Source: Priestia megaterium
Lineage (GTDB): Bacteria > Bacillota > Bacilli > Bacillales > Bacillaceae_H
Assembly: GCF_009497655.1 (NCBI RefSeq)
Contig: NZ_CP023317.1
Span: forward strand, 2,447,501-2,511,500
Length of the DNA: 64,000 bases
Direction of reading: 5' to 3'
In this document: positions 45,321 to 54,474 of the stretch, piece by piece
How positions within the stretch are numbered: the first letter of the stretch is position 1
Layout: each line of letters opens with the position of its first letter
Position numbers and translations under genes: made by a program
Notes under the pieces: generated by a model
What the model saw: only the letters and a program-made list of their open reading frames with translations
Told to the model about the DNA's origin: nothing
The model's database searches: none

Positions 45321-45359
45321 AAAAAGTAGTAAAGCTTTAAAAACTTTACTACTTTTTTT
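45321..45359 (-). terminator. Terminator after parC
   Basis: Stem AAAAAGTAGTAAAG/CTTTACTACTTTTT directly after the parC stop codon. Confidence 0.85.
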
Positions 45360-45360
45360 G

Positions 45361-47787
45361 TTATTTTTCTTCCAGCCACATATCAACTAAATTGCCAGCT
45401 TCGCTTTGGTCCAATACGAATGAACCGTTGCTATATCGGTCACTAGCTCGCATTGTAGATGGATCAACCTGCTCGATTTGACCTTTAGATGATTCCACTA
45501 TCATGTAATGTTCTTTAGAGATTACTTTTACTTTTGCAATTTGATGCGGATTAGATTTTAGTTCTCGGACCATCACTAGCCCTCGTTTTGCTCGTGCTGA
45601 TTCTTCAAACTCAGCAATTTTTGTCTTTTTCACAGCTCCTCGCTGCGTGGCGATAAATAATTCAGTTGATAGAGCTTCATCTTCATCGAAGATAACGCCG
45701 CTTACAACATAATCATCGTCTTTTAAGTTAATTCCTTTTACACCAGAAGCGCGAGTTCCTACAATATTAATTTCTTCTTCCCGGAAACGCAGTCCGTAGC
45801 CAGAGCGAGTGGCAATAAACACTTGTTTTTTACCATCCGTTTGATATACGTCCACTACTTCATCATCGCCTTTTAAATTAACGGCGACAAGAGCTTTGGA
45901 GTAGCGCTGTGCTTTATATTGAAGTAATTCTGATTTTTTGACCATACCATTTTTCGTAAAGAAAAGCAGATACTGATTTTCTTTAAATTCTTTTACCGGT
46001 ATCGCTCGTACAATCTGCTCTTCTTTATCAATTGGAACAATGTTCATGATATGCTGACCCATGTCTTTCCACCTGATATCAGGAAGTTCGTGCACTGGCA
46101 TATATAAATAATTCCCTTTGTTTGTGAAGATGAGCAGCGTTTCGGTTGTATTAATTTCATACTTGGCTAAAATTCGGTCCGTATCTTTCATACCGAAGTC
46201 TTGCCCGTTAGACGCGGCGTAAGAACGAAGACTTGTTCGTTTTACATATCCGTCTTTTGTGACTGTTACCATCACTTCTTCAGATGGAACCATCACTTCT
46301 AGATTAATTTTAATCTCTTCGATTTCCGCTTCAATTTTTGAGCGGCGTTCTGTACTGTATTGCTTTTTTACACGGCGTAATTCTTTTTTGATTACATTAA
46401 AAAGTTTTTTCTCGCTATGTAAGATTTCTTCTAACTCGTTAATTTTAGCACCTAGCTCTTCAGCTTCTGCTTGTAGAGCTGTAATGTCCGTGTTTGTCAA
46501 ACGGTATAATTGAAGCGACACAATCGCTTCTGCTTGAGGTTCTGTAAATTCATATTTGCCAATTAAATTATTTTTAGCGTCGCGCTTATCTTTAGAAGCT
46601 CTAATCGTCGCAATAACTTCATCTAAAATCGACAGTGCCTTAATCAATCCCGCTACAATATGTTCACGTTCACGTGCTTTTTGCAGTTCGTATTTAGAAC
46701 GATTTGTTACTACTTCTTTTTGATGATCAATATAAGCATCAAGAATGTTAGCCAAACTCATAAGCTTTGGTCGCTTTTTAGCAATGGCAACCATGTTAAA
46801 ATTATACGGTACTTGCAGATCCGTATTTTTATAAAGGAAGTGAAGTACTCCTTGAGCATTTGCGTCTTTTTTTAATTCTACTACGATGCGCAGACCCGTA
46901 CGATCCGTTTCATCGCGAACTTCAGCAATACCTTCCACTTTTTTATCTAAACGAAGCTCATCCATTTTCTTCACAAGGTTGGCTTTGTTTACTTCAAACG
47001 GAATTTCCGTAATGACAATTTGCTGTTTTCCGCCGCGAATGGACTCCACTTCCGTTTTTCCGCGAATAATAATTTTCCCTTTACCTGTCTCGTAGGCTTT
47101 CTTAATCCCGTCTACACCTTGAATGATTCCCCCTGTAGGAAAATCAGGACCTTGGATAGCCGTCATTAATTCTTCAATTGTACACGTTGGTTTATCAATT
47201 CGCATGATCGTTGCGTCAATTACTTCACCTAAATGATGAGGAGGAAGTTCTGTAGCATAACCAGCTGAAATACCCGTGGATCCATTCACTAGCAAGTTAG
47301 GAAACATAGCTGGTAACACAGTTGGTTCGCTGCTTGTATCATCGAAGTTAGACACAAACTCAACCGTTTGTTTGTCAATATCTCGTAGAAGTTCTGCAGC
47401 AATCGATGAAAGGCGAGCTTCTGTATAACGCATTGCTGCTGGGGGATCTCCATCAATACTTCCGTTGTTTCCGTGCATTTCGATTAATACATTTCTAACT
47501 TTCCATTCTTGACTCATTCGAACCATGGCATCATATACAGATGAATCACCATGAGGGTGATAGTTACCAATTACGTTTCCTACAGTTTTGGCTGACTTAC
47601 GAAACCCTTTTTCTGCTGTATTTCCATCTACGTGCATTGCATATAAAATACGACGCTGAACGGGTTTTAACCCGTCTCTTGCATCCGGCAGTGCACGCTC
47701 TTGAATAATATATTTACTGTATCGACCAAAACGGTCGCCTAGTACATCCTCAAGAGGTAAATCTAAAAAGCGTTCTGTTTGTGTCAT
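45361..47787 (-). CDS. parC: DNA topoisomerase IV subunit A
   Basis: DNA-cleaving subunit of topoisomerase IV, which unlinks daughter chromosomes. 808 residues. The catalytic tyrosine is Y121 in MRYTEARLS. The quinolone-sensitive segment HPHGDSSVYDAMV has S82 and D86, the unmutated state. The C-terminal beta-pinwheel repeats follow from about 500. It lacks a clear GyrA-box, and pairing with ParE supports ParC over GyrA. It overlaps parE by 4 bases (ATGA). Confidence 0.97.
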   Translation of the reverse strand: MTQTERFLDLPLEDVLGDRFGRYSKYIIQERALPDARDGLKPVQRRILYAMHVDGNTAEKGFRKSAKTVGNVIGNYHPHGDSSVYDAMVRMSQEWKVRNVLIEMHGNNGSIDGDPPAAMRYTEARLSSIAAELLRDIDKQTVEFVSNFDDTSSEPTVLPAMFPNLLVNGSTGISAGYATELPPHHLGEVIDATIMRIDKPTCTIEELMTAIQGPDFPTGGIIQGVDGIKKAYETGKGKIIIRGKTEVESIRGGKQQIVITEIPFEVNKANLVKKMDELRLDKKVEGIAEVRDETDRTGLRIVVELKKDANAQGVLHFLYKNTDLQVPYNFNMVAIAKKRPKLMSLANILDAYIDHQKEVVTNRSKYELQKAREREHIVAGLIKALSILDEVIATIRASKDKRDAKNNLIGKYEFTEPQAEAIVSLQLYRLTNTDITALQAEAEELGAKINELEEILHSEKKLFNVIKKELRRVKKQYSTERRSKIEAEIEEIKINLEVMVPSEEVMVTVTKDGYVKRTSLRSYAASNGQDFGMKDTDRILAKYEINTTETLLIFTNKGNYLYMPVHELPDIRWKDMGQHIMNIVPIDKEEQIVRAIPVKEFKENQYLLFFTKNGMVKKSELLQYKAQRYSKALVAVNLKGDDEVVDVYQTDGKKQVFIATRSGYGLRFREEEINIVGTRASGVKGINLKDDDYVVSGVIFDEDEALSTELFIATQRGAVKKTKIAEFEESARAKRGLVMVRELKSNPHQIAKVKVISKEHYMIVESSKGQIEQVDPSTMRASDRYSNGSFVLDQSEAGNLVDMWLEEK

Positions 47788-49760
47788 TGTACGTCCTCCT
47801 CTGCGACCGTTAATACATTTTCATTATCTAAAATATTTGGATCTTCTTCTAATCCAAACGCTACGTTGCTTTCAATCCATTTTCTGCGTGGTTCTACTTT
47901 ATCGCCCATCAAAGTGGTCACACGACGATCAGCGCGAGCAGCATCATCAATACGAACACGAATCAGCGTACGCGTCTCTGGGTTCATTGTTGTTTCCCAA
48001 AGCTGATCTGCGTTCATTTCACCGAGACCTTTATAGCGTTGAATCATATACCCTCTTCCTACCTTATCGATAGCACCTTGCAACTCTTCGTCACTCCATG
48101 AATATTCAACCACTTCTTTTTTACCTGACCCTTTACTTACTTTGTAGAGCGGTGGAAGAGCAATAAATACTTTTCCTGCTTCCACAAGCGGTTTCATATA
48201 GCGGTAGAAAAACGTTAGAAGAAGCACTTGAATATGAGCCCCATCCGTATCCGCATCGGTCATGATGACTATTTTATCGTAGTTAATATCATCGATTGTA
48301 AAATCTGCGCCTACTCCTCCGCCTATCGCGTGAATGATCGTACTAATTTCTTCGTTTTTAAAAATATCTTGAAGCTTGGCTTTTTCGGTATTGATAACTT
48401 TCCCTCGCAGCGGCAGCACAGCTTGAAAGCGGCGATCCCTTCCTTGTTTTGCTGAACCTCCGGCGGAATCCCCTTCGACTAGGTACAGTTCGTTTCGCTG
48501 AGGATTTCTTGATTGCGCAGGCGTCAACTTCCCGCTTAGAACGGTTTCTTGACGCTTTCGTTTTTTCCCGTTTCTTGCGTCTTCTCTCGCCTTACGTGCC
48601 GCTTCACGCGCTTGAGCAGCTTTGATTGCTTTTTTTACAAGAAGAGAGCTTACGTCTGGATTTTCTTCTAGGAAATAGGCAAGTTTTTCAGAAATAACTG
48701 CATCTACCGACGAACGAGCTTCACTTGTACCTAACTTTCCTTTGGTTTGTCCTTCAAACTGAAGCAACTCTTCAGGTATTCTAACGGAAACGATGGCTCC
48801 TAATCCTTCTCGTATATCCGTTCCTTCTAAGTTTTTGTCTTTTTCTTTTAGCAGGCTTACTTTACGGGCGTATTCATTAAACGCACGCGTCATAGCGCTT
48901 TTTGCACCGGACTCATGCGTTCCCCCGTCTTTGGTACGAACATTATTAACAAATGATAAAATGGTTTCAGAATAACCATCGTTAAATTGAAACGCAAATT
49001 CAACTTCAATATTATGATGAATCCCTTCAAAAAAGACGACTGGATGAAGTGAATCTTTTTCTTCATTTAAATATGAAACGAAGGCTTGAATACCTGTTTC
49101 ATAATGAAAGATATCTTGACGATCATGCCTTTTATCGATTAACTCTATTTTGAATCCTTTTAACAGAAAAGCCGATTCGCGGAGCCGTTCACAAAGCGTA
49201 TCATAATTGTACACGGTTGTTGAAAAAATCGTGGCATCCGGTTTGAAATGAATCGTTGTTCCCGTTTTTTTTGTTTTCCCTATTTTTTCTAGCGTCGTAA
49301 CCGGCTTTCCTCCATTTTCAAAACGCTGTTCATAAATAAATCCATCTCTATGAATAGTTACAGTCAACCATTCAGACAGCGCATTTACAACAGATGCACC
49401 TACTCCGTGTAAGCCTCCGCTTGTTTTATATCCACCCTGTCCGAATTTACCTCCTGCATGCAAGATGGTTAAAATAACTTCAGGCGTTGGTTTTCCTAGT
49501 TTATGCATGCCAGTTGGCATACCTCGACCTTTATCTTGTACAGAAATTGAATTATCTTTGTGAATGGTTACAATAATTTCTTCTCCGTAGCCTGCTAGAG
49601 CTTCATCGACAGAGTTGTCGACGATTTCATATACTAAATGATGCAGACCTCGTGTATCCGTACTTCCAATATACATACCAGGACGTTTACGAACGGCATC
49701 TAATCCTTCTAGTACTTGAATTGCATCTTCATTATAATTAAATTGTTGTTTCCGAGCCAT
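47784..49760 (-). CDS. parE: DNA topoisomerase IV subunit B
   Basis: ATPase subunit, 658 residues. GHKL ATP site with VYEIVDNSVDEALAGYG and LHGVGASVVNALS. The TOPRIM metal site has EGDSAGGSAKQGRDR and DADTDGAHIQ, with the C-terminal PLYKV and QRYKGLGEMNADQLWETTM blocks. First gene of a parE-parC operon. A LexA-type SOS box lies 127 bases upstream of its start. Confidence 0.97.
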   Translation of the reverse strand: MARKQQFNYNEDAIQVLEGLDAVRKRPGMYIGSTDTRGLHHLVYEIVDNSVDEALAGYGEEIIVTIHKDNSISVQDKGRGMPTGMHKLGKPTPEVILTILHAGGKFGQGGYKTSGGLHGVGASVVNALSEWLTVTIHRDGFIYEQRFENGGKPVTTLEKIGKTKKTGTTIHFKPDATIFSTTVYNYDTLCERLRESAFLLKGFKIELIDKRHDRQDIFHYETGIQAFVSYLNEEKDSLHPVVFFEGIHHNIEVEFAFQFNDGYSETILSFVNNVRTKDGGTHESGAKSAMTRAFNEYARKVSLLKEKDKNLEGTDIREGLGAIVSVRIPEELLQFEGQTKGKLGTSEARSSVDAVISEKLAYFLEENPDVSSLLVKKAIKAAQAREAARKAREDARNGKKRKRQETVLSGKLTPAQSRNPQRNELYLVEGDSAGGSAKQGRDRRFQAVLPLRGKVINTEKAKLQDIFKNEEISTIIHAIGGGVGADFTIDDINYDKIVIMTDADTDGAHIQVLLLTFFYRYMKPLVEAGKVFIALPPLYKVSKGSGKKEVVEYSWSDEELQGAIDKVGRGYMIQRYKGLGEMNADQLWETTMNPETRTLIRVRIDDAARADRRVTTLMGDKVEPRRKWIESNVAFGLEEDPNILDNENVLTVAEEDVQ

Positions 49761-50093
49761 TCATACTACCCCTTTCATCACAACGAACATTACTACATTA
49801 TGTATGAAACACAAACGTTTGCGCTTCGTGTCTAAGAATAAATGATCATGTATCCTATCTTTTAATTTTATAGTGTTCGCATCAACAGAACGTATGTTTC
49901 TATTTTTGCGTACTTACAAGATTTTAGCACAAATTTCCGTATTATAAAAGCAATATCTTGTGTATTCATGGATTATAAGCCTTATAAAGCTAGCTGTCTA
50001 ACGTCTATTGTAGCGGAAACTCTCTTACTATTTCAACGCATGGTGAAACCCATGCAAGCAGTGTGCATGGGTTGGTTGTTCTGCTTATAGATC
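49761..50093. other. parE upstream region
   Basis: 333 bases between parE and yneT, both on the minus strand. It holds the SOS box at 49887-49900 and a 10-base perfect hairpin at 50047-50073 just past yneT, which lacks a T run and so is a weak terminator. No further gene is evident. Confidence 0.45.
49887..49900. promoter_or_regulatory. LexA/DinR SOS box upstream of parE
   Basis: AGAACGTATGTTTC matches the Bacillus box CGAACRNRYGTTYC at 13 of 14 positions. parE-parC is, to my knowledge, a LexA-bound operon in B. subtilis, so damage-inducible control is plausible. Confidence 0.6.
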
Positions 50094-50507
50094 TTACTTT
50101 GTTAAAGCATGCTCGACTTTTATACAACGATCCATAACTACAGTATACCCTTTTTTAGCGAGCAGGTCATATGCTTCTTCATTAATTAAACCAGATTGTG
50201 CCCAAAATACGTCTGCATCTACTTCTAAAAACTCTTCTGCAACTTCAAGCAAATGCTCAGAGCGACGAAATACATTAACGATATCAATATGCCCTTCAAT
50301 TTCTTTTAATGAAGATACGGCTTTTACGCCGAGCGCTGAGTTGATTGTTGGGTTCACCGGAATTATCTCGTAACCTTGCTGCTGCATGGCTTCTGAAACC
50401 ATATAAGACGTTCGATGAGGATTATCTGATAAACCTACTACAGCAATGCGCTTGCTTTTTTTTAATATTTTACCAAGCTCTTGACGGGAAGGAATTTTAA
50501 TGGACAT
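50094..50507 (-). CDS. yneT: CoA-binding domain protein (YneT-like)
   Basis: Rossmann-type CoA-binding protein of 137 residues. The nucleotide loop is IAVVGLSDNPHRTSYMVSEAMQQQGYEIIPVNPT, with the conserved DVFWAQSGLINEEA and VVMDRCIKVEH tail. Role unknown. Its position next to parE and plsY matches B. subtilis gene order. AGAGGTAATAG precedes the ATG. Confidence 0.85.
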   Translation of the reverse strand: MSIKIPSRQELGKILKKSKRIAVVGLSDNPHRTSYMVSEAMQQQGYEIIPVNPTINSALGVKAVSSLKEIEGHIDIVNVFRRSEHLLEVAEEFLEVDADVFWAQSGLINEEAYDLLAKKGYTVVMDRCIKVEHALTK

Positions 50508-50712
50508 GTCTATTACCTCTCTTAGCTATATAATATGTACTGAACAACATTCGCGATTTACAGTTGATTTCCTGCATATAGTACCCGTTTTCTCTATTTT
50601 TGTAAACGTCTTCTTTTTTAAAAATAATTGGCTCTCACCCAAAACTAACTATGTTTTTTTAAGTATCTCATGGTAAAATAGAAACGATATAGAAATAAAG
50701 GAGCTTTCAAAC

Positions 50713-51306
50713 ATGAATTATTTATTACCTATTCTTGCCTATATCTTGGGCTCTATTCCTTTTGGACTAGTTGTTGGAAAACTAGGATACGGCATCGATA
50801 TACGAGAGCATGGAAGTGGCAATTTAGGCGGCACCAACTCATTTCGTACATTGGGTGTAAAAGCCGGAATTATCGTTACACTTGGAGACATTCTAAAAGG
50901 CACCCTAGCAGCTTCTTTACCGCTTTTATTTGATACAAATCAAAACATTCTCTTCATTGGTTTATTTGCTGTCATTGGTCATATTTTTCCTATTTTCGCG
51001 AAATTTAAAGGCGGGAAAGCTGTTGCCACATCCGCCGGAGTGATTTTATGTTATGAACCTCTTTTATTTGTTTTCGTGCTATTATGTTTTTTTATCTGCT
51101 TATACATAACGAAGTATGTATCACTGTCATCAATGGTTACTGGGGTATTAACCTTTATCTACACGCTATTTAAACAAGACTACATGCTTATTATGATTAT
51201 TGGTGTAATTGTAGCCTTTGTCATTTACAGACACCGCGCAAACATTACGCGAATTCTTAACAAAACAGAACCGAAAGTCACATTTTTATCAGGTAAAAAG
51301 AAATAA
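50713..51306 (+). CDS. plsY: Acyl-phosphate:glycerol-3-phosphate acyltransferase
   Basis: Integral membrane acyltransferase that makes lysophosphatidate from acyl-phosphate. 197 residues, about five segments. Conserved motifs: [27 protein letters not shown] and [13 protein letters not shown], then HRANITRI near the C-terminus. AAAGGAGC precedes the ATG. Equivalent to B. subtilis YneS. Divergent from yneT. Confidence 0.95.
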   Translation: MNYLLPILAYILGSIPFGLVVGKLGYGIDIREHGSGNLGGTNSFRTLGVKAGIIVTLGDILKGTLAASLPLLFDTNQNILFIGLFAVIGHIFPIFAKFKGGKAVATSAGVILCYEPLLFVFVLLCFFICLYITKYVSLSSMVTGVLTFIYTLFKQDYMLIMIIGVIVAFVIYRHRANITRILNKTEPKVTFLSGKKK

Positions 51307-51330
51307 GAGGAAGAGCCTCTTATTTCTTTT
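51296..51330 (+). terminator. Terminator after plsY
   Basis: Stem AAAAGAAATAAGAGG/CCTCTTATTTCTTTT with loop AAGAG. It overlaps the plsY stop codon. Confidence 0.85.
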
Positions 51331-51405
51331 TTTATAACCGCTTTGTAAGCGAATACATTTCTTGTTTATTAGTTATACTGATACTAAAATAAGGAGGTGA
51401 ATAAT

Positions 51406-51522
51406 GTGAAGAAAAAATGCCCCATTTGCAAACGTAATAAGAAAATGGATTCACAGCTAGAAGGAAGCCGCTACTGCGTTCACTGCTGGGAAACCATTGG
51501 AAAACAATATGATTTTAAATGA
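51406..51522 (+). CDS. Zinc-ribbon mini-protein, 38 residues
   Basis: GTG start seven bases after AAGGAGGTG. The sequence begins MKKKCPICKRNKK and ends YCVHCWETIGKQYDFK, so a CxxC...CxxC zinc ribbon is clear. Such proteins often bind nucleic acid or zinc. It has its own strong terminator downstream. Unrecognised family and no named homologue that I can support. Confidence 0.75.
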   Translation: MKKKCPICKRNKKMDSQLEGSRYCVHCWETIGKQYDFK

Positions 51523-51529
51523 AAGAATG

Positions 51530-51578
51530 AAACGATTTAATATAGAAATGAAGCATTCGCCTCTATATTAAATCGTTT
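51530..51578 (+). terminator. 17-bp hairpin terminator
   Basis: Perfect arms AAACGATTTAATATAGA and complement around a 15-base loop, then TTTTATTTTATTTTA, after the zinc-ribbon gene. Confidence 0.85.
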
Positions 51579-51685
51579 TATTTTATTTTATCTTATTCCT
51601 TCCTAGCTGGATTCGTATATATTGGTAATTTATCTATCTTTCTACTATAATAAATGTATCCGCAGTATTGGAAGGAGCATAATTA

Positions 51686-51976
51686 ATGAAATTAACAGTA
51701 ACAGAAGCAGCAGCTACATGGTACAAAGACGAAATGATGCTAGAAGGAAACGAAACAATTCGCTTTTTTGTTCGCTACGGCGGATGCAGCAACGTTCAAA
51801 AAGGTTTTTCTTTAGGTGTAAACACAGATTCTCCTAAAAACGTTGGCGTTGAAACAAAAGTTAACGGTTTAACATTTTTCGTAGAAGATGAAGACCTTTG
51901 GTACTTTGATGGTCATGATTTGACCGTAAATTATAATGAAGAAACAAAAGAACCTGACTTTCATTACGAAGCGTAA
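51686..51976 (+). CDS. yneR: HesB/IscA-like protein YneR
   Basis: Small protein of 96 residues in the HesB-like fold group related to iron-sulfur carriers. The segment FFVRYGGCSNVQKGFSLGV corresponds to the family core, but only one cysteine is present (C35), fewer than true A-type Fe-S carriers. FVEDEDLWYFDGHDLTVNYNE is conserved. GGAAGGAGC precedes the ATG. Role unknown. It converges on yneP. Confidence 0.85.
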   Translation: MKLTVTEAAATWYKDEMMLEGNETIRFFVRYGGCSNVQKGFSLGVNTDSPKNVGVETKVNGLTFFVEDEDLWYFDGHDLTVNYNEETKEPDFHYEA

Positions 51977-52018
51977 GAATAAAAAGCATCGATTTATCGA
52001 TGCTTTTTATTCTTACGC
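51971..52018. terminator. 23-bp bidirectional terminator, yneR/yneP
   Basis: Perfect arms 51971-51993 and 51996-52018; the yneR stop lies inside the left arm and the yneP stop abuts the right arm. Confidence 0.9.
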
Positions 52019-52441
52019 TTAACCCTGCTTTTTGGCGTCTTCATAGGCTTTATGCCATTCCGGATAATTACGGCGAATCGAAATAGGCTTAAAGTTTTCT
52101 TTTTTTACACATACGTGTGACGATGTTCCTGTTAACGCAAGTTCTTCATCTGAATTAAAAATTTCGTATCCGTACACAACGCGTAGACCGTCATAGTTCT
52201 CAACCCAAGTATGTACCACAGCTGTCTCGCCATAATGAAGCGGCTTTTTATATGATGCCTGTATATCAATAACTGGCGACAGCACACCGTCTCTTTCCAT
52301 TTGTGCATAGCTAAAACCTAAATCACTGATAAACTGTGTTCGGCCTATTTCCATCCATACTAAATAGTTAGCATGATACACAACGCCCATCTGATCGGTT
52401 TCTGCATAGCGCACTTCGATTTCTTTCTTCGATACTAGCAT
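52019..52441 (-). CDS. yneP: Acyl-CoA thioesterase, 4HBT family (YneP)
   Basis: Hot-dog fold thioesterase of 140 residues. The 4-hydroxybenzoyl-CoA thioesterase motif is YAETDQMGVVYHANYLVWMEIGRT, with the catalytic aspartate D16 region and H24, then ETAVVHTWVENYDGLRVVYGYEI. Substrate probably an acyl-CoA. Position matches B. subtilis yneP. GGAGGTAG ribosome site. Confidence 0.9.
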   Translation of the reverse strand: MLVSKKEIEVRYAETDQMGVVYHANYLVWMEIGRTQFISDLGFSYAQMERDGVLSPVIDIQASYKKPLHYGETAVVHTWVENYDGLRVVYGYEIFNSDEELALTGTSSHVCVKKENFKPISIRRNYPEWHKAYEDAKKQG

Positions 52442-52519
52442 GATTCTACCTCCTCTTGCACTGTTCCTGTTTTATCTTACCATATAAGGAGAATATACTC
52501 CTACTAGTTTGGTTATTAC

Positions 52520-53935
52520 TCAATATGTTGTAAGACTAAGCGCATCTTGAATACGATATATCAGTGTTTCCAGCCTCGTCATCTTATTTTCATACCTTTT
52601 ATAAGGAAGTGTGTATGTGTAGTCTTTATTTGTCCATAGGCGGTCAAAATAAGCGTTTAGTTCCGTCATAACCTTTTTGTTAGGAGGTCCTGATACTTTA
52701 ATATCCGTTTCTAAGTTCAAATCATCCAAATTTCGTTTTGTGAAATTTGCTGCTCCTGCAATAATCATTGCCTTTCTTTTGTTTCGAATAAATAAAGTTT
52801 TGGGATGATACTGCTCTTTTCCCGTATGATACCAGCGAACTTTAATATCGCCTTTAGATTTTTTCACAAGTTCTGCTGCGACTGGACGGTTAGGCAGTCC
52901 GAACTTTTTTCTTCCGAACGCATTTTCATTAGGGTCTAAAATTAATCGTACGTTTGCCCCTTGTTCGGAAGCTTTCAAAAGCGCCTTTATTACGTCTCGA
53001 TCTCCAAGATAAAACATGCCAAGCCACACATCGTCGCCTTTTTTAGCATGACGTAAATCATGTAATACGTGCTTATAAATTTTGCCTTCTGTTAACAGCT
53101 GAACATAGAGGTCTCCCTTTTCTTTTTCTTTCTTCTTATACCGAGGTAAATCTCCTCCGTAAGAAAAATCAGACACGGCTTGTTCGCTTTTTACAACATC
53201 TCCAATGATATTCCCTTTTACTTCAAAGGCCATGTTGGAATTATAAAAGCTTGCATCATGAGGATTGGCAGAGGAGATAATAACGCTTTGATCGGTTGCT
53301 ACTACTTTTCTGTGATTAGCTTTTACATTTAACAACTTAAAATAAGCACGGGCCGTCACGTTAGGCGCATTATTTCCGAAAGGATTCGTGATCCATCCAG
53401 TTCCTTTTTCACCAAACCACTGAACAAAAGTTCTCCACACTGAAGAATATAGTGGAATGGAGTCTCTGAGCTTAGATAAATTGGTTTGCACCACTTTGAT
53501 TCCGTTTAGCCGCAGTGAATCTAACCACTTTGAATCATGTGAGCCGTAGGTTGTATTGATTTCATCTGTAATAAAGACGATTTCGATAGTAGGATGTTTT
53601 CGTTTCTTTTCAATCAGCTTACTTGCAAGTGTATCACTAAGGTGAGGAAACGTTTCACCTTGGTTATAGTAGCCATTAAATAGAAACATATCCATAATAA
53701 TAAAAGCTTTTGCGTCATCAATCGCATTCGTAACTGCTTGAAAAATATGTTGTTCGGAAACCGACGTCTGTTGGTCTTGATACGTTAGGTCCGATAAAAG
53801 AAATACATCTTCTACTTTGTGAGGCTTACTTTCGTATGAAACTCCTTTAGGCAAGGGCTTATGCGTGTGATAAGAGCCCACAATAATCAAAACGACAAGT
53901 AAACTGACCAAAATCCTTACTATTTTCTTTTTCAC
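52520..53935 (-). CDS. Membrane-anchored phospholipase D-family protein
   Basis: Protein of about 471 residues with an N-terminal membrane anchor (IVRILVSLLVVLIIVGSY). Two phospholipase D motifs: HRKVVATD in the first half, and HPKTLFIR in the second, where the usual aspartate is replaced by arginine, followed by IIAGAANFTKRN. Such enzymes transfer phosphatidyl groups (cardiolipin synthase) or hydrolyse phosphodiesters. The GTG at 53935 has AGGTG nine bases away; an earlier GTG at 53947 overlaps it. Inserted relative to B. subtilis between yneP and tlp. Confidence 0.82.
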   Translation of the reverse strand: MKKKIVRILVSLLVVLIIVGSYHTHKPLPKGVSYESKPHKVEDVFLLSDLTYQDQQTSVSEQHIFQAVTNAIDDAKAFIIMDMFLFNGYYNQGETFPHLSDTLASKLIEKKRKHPTIEIVFITDEINTTYGSHDSKWLDSLRLNGIKVVQTNLSKLRDSIPLYSSVWRTFVQWFGEKGTGWITNPFGNNAPNVTARAYFKLLNVKANHRKVVATDQSVIISSANPHDASFYNSNMAFEVKGNIIGDVVKSEQAVSDFSYGGDLPRYKKKEKEKGDLYVQLLTEGKIYKHVLHDLRHAKKGDDVWLGMFYLGDRDVIKALLKASEQGANVRLILDPNENAFGRKKFGLPNRPVAAELVKKSKGDIKVRWYHTGKEQYHPKTLFIRNKRKAMIIAGAANFTKRNLDDLNLETDIKVSGPPNKKVMTELNAYFDRLWTNKDYTYTLPYKRYENKMTRLETLIYRIQDALSLTTY

Positions 53936-54008
53936 GTGCTTTTTCACCTACATAAACCTCTTCGCTAGTTTATATTATTATTCACCTTACTAAAAAAATA
54001 TAGAAAGA

Positions 54009-54040
54009 AAGCAGCTAAAACCGTTTATTTTTAGCTGCTT
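54009..54040 (-). terminator. Terminator after tlp
   Basis: Stem AAGCAGCTAAAA/TTTTAGCTGCTT around ATAAACGG, downstream of tlp. Confidence 0.8.
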
Positions 54041-54059
54041 ATTGTCGCTGTTTTACTTA

Positions 54060-54302
54060 TTAAATCGTACCTTCGTAACCATTTTGACGAGCTTCTGATT
54101 CATCTTTTATTTCGCTGCGCATTGCTTCAATGCTTACTTCGCGATTGTGATTTTTTTGCTGAATGCGCTGACGTTCTTCTTCAGTGCTGCATACAGCAGC
54201 TTCTTCTGCTTCTTCAATGTTTTTCATTGTATTTTGTACCATTGTTTGTAATTTTTCAACGTTATCACTGCGATCGTCTGGATTCGGTTTATTCCATGCC
54301 AT
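54060..54302 (-). CDS. tlp: Thioredoxin-like small acid-soluble spore protein Tlp
   Basis: Spore core protein of 80 residues. NPDDRSDNVEKLQTMVQNTMKNIEEAEEA and the C-terminal SEARQNGYEGTI are the Tlp signatures. GAGGAGGAAG precedes the ATG. A SigG-like promoter lies just upstream. In B. subtilis it is co-transcribed with sspN; here a converging gene separates them. Confidence 0.95.
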   Translation of the reverse strand: MAWNKPNPDDRSDNVEKLQTMVQNTMKNIEEAEEAAVCSTEEERQRIQQKNHNREVSIEAMRSEIKDESEARQNGYEGTI

Positions 54303-54338
54303 TGTATCTTCCTCCTCAAAATAACTTTGTTACAATTG

Positions 54339-54367
54339 TAGTATGCCGGATTTGTTCATCTCTATAA
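54339..54367 (-). promoter_or_regulatory. SigG-like promoter of tlp
   Basis: Minus-strand -10 CATACTA (54339-54345) fits CATNNTA, with TTATA about 17 bases upstream as -35. This is expected for forespore expression. Confidence 0.55.
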
Positions 54368-54474
54368 GTGGAAAAAAATGATTTTAGTTTACATAATATA
54401 ATTATAATTAAGTTAAAATGTATATATAAAACATACATAATATGGTAATATATACATACAAAGGGGGAATCGCT

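Noticed and set aside
45171..45386. 71-codon open frame on the minus strand after parC
   Set aside because: It overlaps the parC end and its terminator, has no ribosome site and a low-complexity translation.
50047..50073. 10-base perfect hairpin after yneT as an intrinsic terminator
   Set aside because: No T run follows on either strand, so I left it as a feature of the intergenic region.
50608..50622. Second cre-like site near plsY
   Set aside because: TGTAAACGTCTTCT has at least two mismatches at conserved positions.
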